21,530 nt of DNA from Candidatus Mediterraneibacter stercorigallinarum (GTDB lineage: Bacteria; Bacillota; Clostridia; Lachnospirales; Lachnospiraceae): contig DXCD01000161.1 of the NCBI GenBank assembly GCA_019116185.1, positions 1 through 21,530 on the forward strand, given 5' to 3'. This document shows positions 6,367 to 12,825 of this stretch, in pieces. Made by a program: the position numbers and the translations under genes. The notes under the pieces were generated by a model that was not told where the DNA came from, did not search any database, and was given only the letters and a program-made list of their open reading frames with translations. How positions within the stretch are numbered: position 1 is the stretch's first letter; each line of letters opens with the position of its first letter.

Positions 6367-6687
6367 ATGATCGATAAAAAGCTTATCCCTGTCGGAGGAT
6401 TAAAAAAGGAACCGTTTTCCGGAAGCCACAACGGCATGCGCTATCTCTTCCGGGGAGACGATGGAAAGAACAGTACTACTTTCACTGTCTTTATTTACCC
6501 GGAGCCCTGGTGTTTTGAACAGACTCCGGAGGACCAGATCGAACAGGAGAATTTTCCTCTGTCAGAGGAAGGCATGGACCTGGCCATAGCATGGCTTTTT
6601 GAGAAGTTTGAGGCAGAGAAAGAGCGCTGGCTGAACGCGGCGAAAGAAATGATGCACACAGTAAACAAAACATCTGCCGGGCAATAA
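6367..6687 (+). CDS. Conserved-looking hypothetical protein, 106 aa
   Basis: I cannot assign a family. The product is soluble: an N-terminal part rich in Gly and strands (LIPVGGLKKEPFSGSHNGMRYLFRG, TTFTVFIYPEPWCFEQTPED) and a C-terminal helix (EEGMDLAIAWLFEKFEAEKERWLNAAKEMM). The ATG at 6367 is chosen over the in-frame TTG at 6361 because GGAG lies eight bases before it. A strong promoter and leader precede it. Its stop is followed by small inverted repeats and then the shared terminator with the convergent MATE gene. Confidence 0.75.
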   Translation: MIDKKLIPVGGLKKEPFSGSHNGMRYLFRGDDGKNSTTFTVFIYPEPWCFEQTPEDQIEQENFPLSEEGMDLAIAWLFEKFEAEKERWLNAAKEMMHTVNKTSAGQ

Positions 6688-6720
6688 ATATTCTTTGAAT
6701 ATCCTTTGACCGGCAGGTTC

Positions 6721-6763
6721 AAAAAAGGACCGCGGACAGTTTTTCAGCCTGTCCGCGGTCCTT
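6721..6763. terminator. Strong bidirectional terminator between convergent genes
   Basis: A 15-bp stem, AAGGACCGCGGACAG (6725-6739) with CTGTCCGCGGTCCTT (6749-6763), and a nine-base loop. Six A's at 6721-6726 give an ideal U-tract on the minus strand, ending the MATE transcript. The plus strand ends in a looser T-rich run, so it can also serve the 106-aa gene. Confidence 0.85.
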
Positions 6764-6919
6764 GTCTGTACCTTTATTTTCTTTTAATAATTTTTAAGAT
6801 TTCTTCCATATATTGTCACACTCGATTCACAATTGCCTGGTATGCTTAGTACATGAAAACAAGAGGACGATGGTTGTGTATATGTCTTGTATGCATGGCC
6901 ATCGGGCTTCGCCTAAACT

Positions 6920-8287
6920 TTACGATTCCGGGCTTTTGCCGCGGAATATTTTTTTGAGGTCAATCTTTACGATGTAGTAATACATTCCGATCAGGAGCGC
7001 TCCTGCCAGGATCCACGCTGCCGGGCTTGCCAGGCAGACTCCGGTATAACTTCTCTGTCCTGCCGCGATCACGGCCACTACGCCTCTTCCGACCAGTTCA
7101 GCCACGCCTGCCATCATAGGAAGAATCCCATATCCAAGTCCCTGTATCCCGTTACGGTATATATTTACAACAGCCAAAGGAATGAAGAATATCCCGACAC
7201 ATTTCAGATAAATATCGACCGAATCCATAATAAGCGCCACATCCTCTGACACAAAGAGATATGTCATATATTTTCCGACTGTCATCACAAGCGCCATTGC
7301 GGCAATCGAGTAGATCACACCGAGAATCGTGCACGATTTAAATCCTTTTCTGATACGGGACACATCGCCAGCCCCCATATTCTGCGCGCCATAAGTCGCC
7401 ATGGTAGTTCCCAGCGCGACATAAGCCTGTGTGACCACCTGCTCGATCTTGCTTGCCGCTGTAAAAGCCGCCACCAGTGTAGATCCCAGAATATTCAGCG
7501 CCGACTGCACCATCATCGTACCAATGGCAGTGATCGAATATTGAAGCGCCATAGGGATCCCGATCCGCAGCTGAGTCTTCAGCAGCATTCCCGAGGGATG
7601 CCAGTCCGCTCTGTTCATCCGCAGGACAGGCACTGCTTTTACAATATATACAAGACAGAGCAGCCCCGACACTCCCTGGGAGATCACCGTGGCAACGGCA
7701 GCGCCTGCTGTTCCCATCCGGAAAACAATGATCAGTACCAGGTCCAGCACAATATTGAGCCCCGCTGAGAGGATCAGAAAGTAGAGCGGAACCTTGCTGT
7801 TCCCCAGTGCCCTCAAAATACTTGCAAGCAGATTGTAGAGCATCTGAGCCAGAATCCCCGCGCTGATAATCATGATATAAGAATAGGCGTCTTTAAAAAT
7901 GTCCTCCGGCGTGTTCATCAACACCAGCCATGGCTCCATAAAAATCATGAATGCAGCGGTCAGAATGATACCTATAATCAGAGAAAGGAGCGCTGCTCCG
8001 GCCACTGTTTTACGCATTGCCTCCATGTCTCCCGCTCCAAACTTCTGAGCTGTCAGAACCGTGAAGCCTGCCGTCATGCCCACCACGAATCCATAGATCA
8101 AAAACATGATCGTCCCTGTACTGCCCACAGCAGCCAATGCTCCTGTCCCCACGAACTTTCCGACGATCACCGCGTCTGCCATATTGTAAAACTGCTGAAA
8201 AACATTCCCAATGAAAATCGGTAATGTAAAGCTTAAAATAATCTTCATCGGGCTTCCTGAAGTCATATCCTGCTGTACTGCTTTCAT
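6920..8287 (-). CDS. MATE family efflux transporter
   Basis: This 455-aa membrane protein has the two-bundle, roughly twelve-helix layout of the multidrug and toxin extrusion family, which exports cationic compounds using a Na+ or H+ gradient. The opening MTSGSPMKIILSFTLPIFIGNVFQQFYNMADAVIVGKFVG is diagnostic, and the second half repeats the pattern (LRIGIPMALQYSITAIGTMMVQSALN). Length is normal. The ATG at 8287 is preferred to the one at 8305 because the protein then begins MKAVQQDMTSGSP as family members do, with GAGGTG eight bases upstream. The upstream 130 bases hold a good promoter and an intrinsic terminator, so expression may be controlled by attenuation. The substrate is unknown. Confidence 0.93.
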   Translation of the reverse strand: MKAVQQDMTSGSPMKIILSFTLPIFIGNVFQQFYNMADAVIVGKFVGTGALAAVGSTGTIMFLIYGFVVGMTAGFTVLTAQKFGAGDMEAMRKTVAGAALLSLIIGIILTAAFMIFMEPWLVLMNTPEDIFKDAYSYIMIISAGILAQMLYNLLASILRALGNSKVPLYFLILSAGLNIVLDLVLIIVFRMGTAGAAVATVISQGVSGLLCLVYIVKAVPVLRMNRADWHPSGMLLKTQLRIGIPMALQYSITAIGTMMVQSALNILGSTLVAAFTAASKIEQVVTQAYVALGTTMATYGAQNMGAGDVSRIRKGFKSCTILGVIYSIAAMALVMTVGKYMTYLFVSEDVALIMDSVDIYLKCVGIFFIPLAVVNIYRNGIQGLGYGILPMMAGVAELVGRGVVAVIAAGQRSYTGVCLASPAAWILAGALLIGMYYYIVKIDLKKIFRGKSPES

Positions 8288-8332
8288 CTGTCTGGCACCT
8301 CTCATACTTCTCTTTATCTGCTGATTTTGGTC

Positions 8333-8383
8333 TCATAAAAAAGGATATGCCACACCCGGACATATCCTTTCGGTCTGTTTCAC
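8333..8383 (-). CDS. Candidate 16-aa leader peptide upstream of the MATE gene
   Basis: A GTG-initiated frame of 16 codons encodes VKQTERICPGVAYPFL and then TGA. It begins within a few bases of the predicted transcription start, so it would be leaderless or nearly so, with no ribosome site. It spans the whole intrinsic terminator hairpin, so a ribosome moving or stalling on it would change that hairpin. Leader peptides of this kind are known upstream of drug-resistance transporters. The frame could also be chance, since 16 codons is short. Confidence 0.3.
   Translation of the reverse strand: MKQTERICPGVAYPFL
8337..8370 (-). terminator. Intrinsic terminator: end of mod operon and/or attenuator of the MATE gene
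   Basis: On the minus strand AAAGGATATG (8370-8361), an 11-base loop and CATATCCTTT (8349-8340) form a perfect 10-bp stem running into TTTTTT. It lies 137 bases beyond the modC stop and so can end the mod transcript. It is also only about 15 bases downstream of the start from the promoter at 8392-8420, which places it inside the MATE leader. Confidence 0.8.
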
Positions 8384-8391
8384 AAGTCGCA

Positions 8392-8420
8392 ATTATATAG
8401 CAGAACCCTTGGCTTGTAAA
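8392..8420 (-). promoter_or_regulatory. Strong sigma-A promoter facing the MATE gene
   Basis: On the minus strand TTTACA (8420-8415), a 17-base spacer and TATAAT (8397-8392). The start falls near 8386. The transcript enters the terminator hairpin within about 20 bases and then reaches the MATE ribosome site. Confidence 0.7.
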
Positions 8421-8506
8421 TACATTTCACTCATTTTACTTATTTTTAAATAACACGTTTTCATAAAACCCAAACAGGTCAAACCCTTATAAAAGCTATT
8501 TTCCCT

Positions 8507-9604
8507 TTATTTTAGAAACAATATCCTGTCTTCTTTAAACAGCAGATAATTCGGAAATCCTTTAGCATCCAGCTCTTCGATCTTCTCCCGCTGCACGAAC
8601 CAGCATATATTCTGCGCTTCCTGATGATGATCTGTATCTGCTGCCGCTCCGCTTTCGATGTAACCTGCGCTGTTCTCCGGACGGAGATAATAGTTTCTCT
8701 CAAAAGGAAGGAGCGCGCTGCTTTCCAGGTCAAACCGCAGCATATTCTCTCCGCGTTCTCCCCACACAGGGACAAAGTCGTGCGCGCGGTAACCGAGCCA
8801 CTGCACATCCTCCGGTATTTCTCCCTTCGTGTGCAGAATGATCCCCCAGTCCTCAGCCTCCACTGTGTGCGCATCCAACCGCCGGGCCCGTGAAAAATTC
8901 TTGCACCCGGTCAGGCGCGCTGCCTCTCTGCTCACCGGATTTCTGAACAGTTCCTTTGTCTCGCCGGCTGCCGCGATGTGTCCCTGGTCAATGATCAGCA
9001 GTTCCTCGCTGAACCGGTAAAGCTCATCCCTGTTGTGGGACACCATGATAACGGTTCCCCTGTAATCTGCGAGCATGTCCATCAGTTCCTGCTGCAGCCG
9101 GTCCTTCAGATACATGTCCAGGGCAGAAAACGGTTCATCCAGCAGGATCACGTCCGGTTCATATGCCATGATCCGGGCCAGCGCCACCCTCTGCTGCTGT
9201 CCCCCTGAGAGCTGGCCGGGCAGACGTTTCTCCAGCCCTTGCAGCTGAAATTTCTTCACCATCTCACGCACCCTGACTTCATTTTCCTGTCTGCTCCCTT
9301 TGAGTCCCGCGGCGATATTTTTCTCCACAGTCATTGTGGGGAACAGGGCATAATTCTGAAACAGGTATCCTACATTTCTCTTCTGAGGTTTCAGATTGAT
9401 CCTGTCCGCCCGGTCAAAAAGGGTGCGTCCTTCTGCTTCGATATGCCCTTGATCCGGCGTCTCAATCCCGGCAATACTTTTTAACGTCATGCTCTTCCCA
9501 CAGCCGGAGGCGCCCAGGATGCCGATGCGGCGGCATTCGCTCTGAAAACTGATATCCAGAAGAAAGCTGTCCAGTTTCCTCTGGATCTGAACTTTGATCG
9601 ACAT
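8507..9604 (-). CDS. modC: Molybdate ABC transporter ATP-binding protein ModC
   Basis: This 365-aa ATPase powers molybdate import with ModB and ModA. Residues 1-225 are a complete ABC domain: Walker A GASGCGKS (31-38), Q-loop LFQNYALFP (81-89), signature LSGGQQQR (132-139), Walker B VILLDEP (152-158) and the switch His in VSHNRDE. The remaining about 130 residues form an accessory regulatory region in the place of the TOBE domain usual for ModC. The start ATG is preceded by GGGAGGTGG inside the end of modB, with three bases between the genes. Specificity for molybdate rather than tungstate or sulfate is inferred from the neighbouring modA and modB. Confidence 0.92.
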   Translation of the reverse strand: MSIKVQIQRKLDSFLLDISFQSECRRIGILGASGCGKSMTLKSIAGIETPDQGHIEAEGRTLFDRADRINLKPQKRNVGYLFQNYALFPTMTVEKNIAAGLKGSRQENEVRVREMVKKFQLQGLEKRLPGQLSGGQQQRVALARIMAYEPDVILLDEPFSALDMYLKDRLQQELMDMLADYRGTVIMVSHNRDELYRFSEELLIIDQGHIAAAGETKELFRNPVSREAARLTGCKNFSRARRLDAHTVEAEDWGIILHTKGEIPEDVQWLGYRAHDFVPVWGERGENMLRFDLESSALLPFERNYYLRPENSAGYIESGAAADTDHHQEAQNICWFVQREKIEELDAKGFPNYLLFKEDRILFLK

Positions 9605-9607
9605 GCC

Positions 9608-10312
9608 TTACCACCTCCCGATATTTTTCATCTTCTTCCCTGAAATCAGGTTCATAAGAAAGATCACCACAAATGCAATGACCATGACCACTGCCACCCA
9701 GATCCCGGCGGTCAGGTAATCCCCGTCCTGGATGACCATAGCGATCTTCTGCGATATGGTCCCCGTCTTGCCCGGGATATTCCCCGCCAGCATGGACGTT
9801 GCCCCGTACTCTCCCAGCGCCCTTGCAAATGTAAGGATCGTACCCGAGGCAATACCCGGTCCCGCGGTGGGGACAATGATCTTCCAGAAGATCTTAGTAT
9901 CCGACATGCCCAGCGTCCTGCCTGCATAGACCAGGTTTACATCGATCTGCTCCATGGCTGCCCTTGCATTTCTGTACATAAGCGGAAAGGCGATAACCGT
10001 TGCCGCAATCACGCAGCCCAGCCATGTCTGAACCACTTTGAAACCAAACTCTTCAAACAGAAATTCCCCAAAAGGTCTTCTCCTGCTGAACAAAAGCAGA
10101 AGAAAAAAGCCCGCCACAGTGGGAGGCAGCACCATGGGAAGAGCCAGGATACCGTCAATGACTGCCTTTTTCCCCGGGGATGCCTTCACCACCTTGCGCG
10201 CGGCGAAGATACCTAAAAAGAAGGAGATCACAGTCGCCACGATCCCCGTCTTTATGGATATAAACAAAGGACTCCAGTCCAGTTCTTTTATAATCTCCAT
10301 GATCTCTTCCAT
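9608..10312 (-). CDS. modB: Molybdate ABC transporter permease ModB
   Basis: This 234-aa inner-membrane permease has about five to six hydrophobic segments. It carries the family motifs ILALPMVLPPTVAGFFLLLLF and the cytoplasmic EAA-type loop YAGRTLGMSDTKIFWKIIVPTAGPGIASGTILTFARALGEYGA, where the coupling helix contacts ModC. Length is normal for ModB. GGAGG lies six bases before the ATG at 10312; a second ATG four codons later is less well placed. The gene is followed after three bases by modC and preceded by a terminator-like hairpin that separates it from modA. Confidence 0.93.
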   Translation of the reverse strand: MEEIMEIIKELDWSPLFISIKTGIVATVISFFLGIFAARKVVKASPGKKAVIDGILALPMVLPPTVAGFFLLLLFSRRRPFGEFLFEEFGFKVVQTWLGCVIAATVIAFPLMYRNARAAMEQIDVNLVYAGRTLGMSDTKIFWKIIVPTAGPGIASGTILTFARALGEYGATSMLAGNIPGKTGTISQKIAMVIQDGDYLTAGIWVAVVMVIAFVVIFLMNLISGKKMKNIGRW

Positions 10313-10365
10313 CTTATTCCTCCATCTTCCGCCTGTATAAGTGTCCCTCGCAAAAACCGGCCCGC

Positions 10366-10422
10366 AGAAAAAGCGGCGGACAAGGGCTCTCGCCCATTCT
10401 GCTCTGACTCCCTGTCCGCCGC
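10366..10422 (-). terminator. Terminator-like hairpin between modA and modB
   Basis: The arms are 10410-10422 and 10373-10386, with GCGGCGGACAGGG pairing through one bulge to CCCTTGTCCGCCGC, and TTTTT follows on the minus strand. A small GGGC/GCCC hairpin sits in the loop. Partial read-through would give more ModA than ModBC, the usual stoichiometric need for a binding protein. It may also stabilise the 3' end of a modA-only mRNA. Confidence 0.75.
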
Positions 10423-10447
10423 CTGCTGTTTTTGTTTTATTTTACTC

Positions 10448-11338
10448 TTATTCTACATTCGTGTCAAAATAATAGGATTCAAACACTTCTTTTGCTTCAT
10501 CTGAGAGTATAAAAGCCAGGAAATCATCTGCCGCCTGATTCTGCGCGTCATCTGCTTCCTCATTTACCACGCGGGCGATCGGATAGATTACATTTCCGGT
10601 CAGGTCATAGCTCACTGTCTGAAGGATATCCAGCTGATCCTCAAATCCATATGTATCAGAATAATACGTCGTGCCCACTTCGCAGGAGCCTTCCACAACA
10701 GCAGTAAGGACTTTGCTCACATTGTCCTGCTCGCTGATCTCCACGCCGCCCAGAGCATCTGAGATCTCCTGTGTGGTAATGGACGCAGGGTCATCTGTCT
10801 CCGGAAGCATGCCAAGGTTAATGAGTGCCTGTCTCGTATACCTGCCTACCGGAACACTTCCGCCTGCCAGGGCAACGCTCTCTGCTTTCCCGATGTCTTC
10901 CAGCCCTGTAACCTGAGTCCCGCTGTCCTTCAAAGTAACAACAACGACCTGATTATTCACTACATTCGCTCTCGTACCCTCTACCATCAGCCCGTCTGCT
11001 TCAAGGTCATCCATCTGCTTCTGCGCTGCCGAGAAAAAGATATCACACTCGTACCCTTCCTGGATCTGCGTGAGGAGAGTACCTGAACTATCCGGATTAA
11101 ATGTGATCTTCACATTCGGATGGTCCTCATTGTACATATCAGCCAGCTCTGTCATAACCGTGTTCAGGCTTGCCGCGATGAACACCTGGATCTCTGTCTC
11201 TTCTTCCTCTGATCCGCCATCTTCTGCCTGAGCGTCCGTTTGATCTGCCGCGTCATTGTCATCTCCACTGCTTCCGCATCCTGCCATGGAAAATACCATG
11301 ACCGCTGCCATCAATGCTGCCAAAGACTTTTTCTTCAT
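10448..11338 (-). CDS. modA: Molybdate-binding lipoprotein ModA
   Basis: This 296-aa binding protein captures molybdate (or tungstate) outside the cell for ModBC. A lipoprotein signal ends in SMAGC (Cys21), followed by an acidic linker. The mature domain starts IQVFIAASLNTVMTELADMY, corresponding to the oxyanion-binding AASL element of ModA. It continues with NPDSSGTLLTQIQEGYECDIFFSAAQ, VALAGGSVPVGRYTRQAL and a C-terminal ALGGVEISEQDNVSKVLTAVVEGSCEVGTTYYSD. The ATG has AAGGAGG nine bases upstream. It is first in the modABC transcript and is expressed from a promoter with a large palindrome. The anion cannot be settled by eye. Confidence 0.92.
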   Translation of the reverse strand: MKKKSLAALMAAVMVFSMAGCGSSGDDNDAADQTDAQAEDGGSEEEETEIQVFIAASLNTVMTELADMYNEDHPNVKITFNPDSSGTLLTQIQEGYECDIFFSAAQKQMDDLEADGLMVEGTRANVVNNQVVVVTLKDSGTQVTGLEDIGKAESVALAGGSVPVGRYTRQALINLGMLPETDDPASITTQEISDALGGVEISEQDNVSKVLTAVVEGSCEVGTTYYSDTYGFEDQLDILQTVSYDLTGNVIYPIARVVNEEADDAQNQAADDFLAFILSDEAKEVFESYYFDTNVE

Positions 11339-11367
11339 CTTTTTTGTCCTCCTTGTCTGTCAGAGCC

Positions 11368-11381
11368 ACTGTCCACACAGT
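11368..11381 (-). promoter_or_regulatory. Small hairpin in the modA leader
   Basis: ACTGT and ACAGT arms with a four-base loop, about 30 bases after the predicted transcription start and 30 bases before the ATG. The leader is only about 72 bases, too short for the molybdenum-cofactor riboswitch. Functional meaning is uncertain. Confidence 0.25.
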
Positions 11382-11417
11382 AAAGTCCCTTATTCACGGC
11401 CCTCTTTATCACATAAG

Positions 11418-11446
11418 ATTATACCCGATTGCTTTTTAAAAAGCAA
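11418..11446 (-). promoter_or_regulatory. modA promoter
   Basis: On the minus strand TTGCTT (11446-11441), a 17-base spacer and a perfect TATAAT (11423-11418). Transcription would start near 11411. The -35 and most of the spacer lie inside a 24-bp palindrome. Confidence 0.6.
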
Positions 11447-11449
11447 TCG
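11426..11449. promoter_or_regulatory. Perfect 24-bp palindromic operator over the modA promoter
   Basis: The two 12-base arms, CGATTGCTTTTT and AAAAAGCAATCG, are exact reverse complements with no spacer. The palindrome covers the -35 and the left part of the spacer of the modA promoter, so a bound dimer would repress. It differs from the E. coli ModE site but has the same role expected of a molybdate-responsive repressor site. No regulator gene of the ModE type is present nearby. Confidence 0.65.
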
Positions 11450-11458
11450 ATTCCCGAT

Positions 11459-11503
11459 AAAAAGGCAGAGCCCCTCCACTAATAACACGCGTCAGGCTCT
11501 GCC
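11459..11503 (-). terminator. Terminator of the HPr-to-SseB operon
   Basis: On the minus strand GGCAGAGCC (11503-11495) and GGCTCTGCC (11472-11464) form a 9-bp stem with a 22-base loop, followed by TTTTT. It lies about 30 bases past the stop of the SseB-family gene and just upstream of the modA promoter. Confidence 0.8.
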
Positions 11504-11531
11504 AGCTGTATATTAACAGTTCTTGTATCTT

Positions 11532-12299
11532 CTACGCGTCTCCCGCCGGTCTCTTCTTTGTCACCTGGAGCTGTACATTTACTCCGAACGGATTGATGAC
11601 AACGCCCTTTGTCTCTGCAATCAGGATCTCCGGAATCTTTGCCGCCGGAATAACCGCCGTCTTCATCTTCTCTCCTCTGGTGAACTTCTGGAATTCCAGT
11701 ATATCCGTAAATATCGGCTGGTATACCGCGCCGTCCTTCTGCTTTAACACCGGGATCTGTCCGTCTTCCCTTACTGCCACAACATATGTTCCTTTCCCGT
11801 AATGCGCAAGCAGCTCTTCCTGAAGCTCCCTGAGTTCTTCTGTCGGCTGTGGCTGTGCCTGTCTGCGCATCTCCTGCATAAAATAAATCGCAGTCAAATG
11901 CAGCTCCGGATTTTCAATGGGTTTCTTCCCTTCAGGCATCTCTTCCGGTTTCCTTCGGACCACAAGGTCCGAGAGTTGTACATTAATCTGTGTGTCTGTT
12001 CCATTATTGACTGCCAGACAATTCACGCCCATTGTATACAGGCTTGTATAGAACGCAAGCAGCTGCTTCTCTTCCAGCTTTGCCACTGCTGCAGCATACT
12101 TCTTTTCTCTCAGGCCTTTTGCCTTCTCCTGTGCATCCTCTGCTCTGTAATAGAGAAAAACCTCATCATCATATGTCTCCTCATCACAGAACACGAAAGG
12201 CAGCCTGGTGGCACCGGACATCACCACATAAAGCTCGCCCGGATTCCTGAGGGCCGCCAGAGTCTCCTGTTTTGTCACCGTTGTACTGTTATCATTCAT
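11532..12299 (-). CDS. SseB-family protein
   Basis: This 255-aa soluble protein has the conserved SseB N-terminal-type domain in its second half (about 160-250). It reads GTYVVAVREDGQIPVLKQKDGAVYQPIFTDILEFQKF, then AVIPAAKIPEIL and ending KGVVINPFGVNVQL. A more diverged copy of the same fold seems to occupy the first half (PGELYVVMSGATRLPFVFCDEETYDDEVFLYYRAEDAQEKAKGL). The name comes from an E. coli protein implicated in serine metabolism; the actual role in Firmicutes is not established. AAAGGAA precedes the ATG. It is the last gene before the terminator at 11459-11503 and may also have its own promoter in the 72-base gap after dgkA. Confidence 0.8.
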   Translation of the reverse strand: MNDNSTTVTKQETLAALRNPGELYVVMSGATRLPFVFCDEETYDDEVFLYYRAEDAQEKAKGLREKKYAAAVAKLEEKQLLAFYTSLYTMGVNCLAVNNGTDTQINVQLSDLVVRRKPEEMPEGKKPIENPELHLTAIYFMQEMRRQAQPQPTEELRELQEELLAHYGKGTYVVAVREDGQIPVLKQKDGAVYQPIFTDILEFQKFTRGEKMKTAVIPAAKIPEILIAETKGVVINPFGVNVQLQVTKKRPAGDA

Positions 12300-12325
12300 T
12301 ATCTTGTCTTTCCTTTCCGTTTCAA

Positions 12326-12343
12326 GCGGATGCTCGAATCCGC
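12326..12343 (-). other. Short hairpin between the DgkA-type and SseB-family genes
   Basis: GCGGAT and ATCCGC arms with a six-base loop in the 72-base intergenic gap. It lacks a U-tract, so it is more likely a leader or processing structure than a terminator. An extended -10-like element (TGATACAAT, minus strand, about 12368-12376) lies just upstream of it. Confidence 0.25.
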
Positions 12344-12371
12344 CCCGCCGCTTTCATACCCTGCTATTGTA

Positions 12372-12752
12372 TCACATCTTTTGAAACAGTTCCATTAAAT
12401 ATGGAACGAAAATTATGCAGCCGATAATCACTGACACAATTGCAGAAAAAAGCACTGCGCCTGCCGCTGTATCTTTCGCGATTTTTGCCAGAGGTTTTTT
12501 CTCTTCCGTCACCAGGTCCACCACTGCTTCCACTGCTGTATTCACCAGCTCCAGTGATGCCACCAGGGCAAATAGGAGCAGGCAGATACACCACTCCACG
12601 GCAGTGATCTGAAACAGCGTCCCCGCCAATGTTACAAGAATAATCGCAAGACAGTGGATCTTCATATTACGTTCCTTGCGGATCCCTGTCCATATGCCTT
12701 CAAAAGCGTAGCCGAAGCTCTCTGTCAACGGGCTTTTCCTGTCTTTCTTCAT
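12372..12752 (-). CDS. DgkA-type lipid kinase (diacylglycerol/undecaprenol kinase)
   Basis: This 126-aa integral membrane kinase has the family layout: an amphipathic N-terminus with the conserved basic RKERNMKIH, then three membrane helices. The signature ELVNTAVEAVVDL and the downstream KIAKDTAAGAVL carry the metal- and ATP-binding acidic residues. In Gram-positive bacteria this family mainly phosphorylates undecaprenol and so supplies the carrier lipid for cell-wall synthesis; the E. coli member prefers diacylglycerol. AGGAGTGAG precedes the ATG. It lies 73 bases after the UbiB-like gene in the same direction and is probably co-transcribed. Confidence 0.9.
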   Translation of the reverse strand: MKKDRKSPLTESFGYAFEGIWTGIRKERNMKIHCLAIILVTLAGTLFQITAVEWCICLLLFALVASLELVNTAVEAVVDLVTEEKKPLAKIAKDTAAGAVLFSAIVSVIIGCIIFVPYLMELFQKM

Positions 12753-12825
12753 TTCTCACTCCTGCTCCTATCCTCATTTTGTCTGCACATCCCTGTTTTG
12801 TCCCGCTCTTCCGAAAGCCGTTTCA

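Noticed and set aside
6853..6957. 34-codon plus-strand frame opening with MKTRGRWLCICLVCMAIGL
   Set aside because: It overlaps the 3' end of the MATE gene on the opposite strand and has no ribosome site or promoter, so it is most likely chance.
11339..11417. Molybdenum-cofactor riboswitch in the modA leader
   Set aside because: The leader is only about 72 bases and shows just one 5-bp hairpin; the Moco element is much longer and multi-branched.
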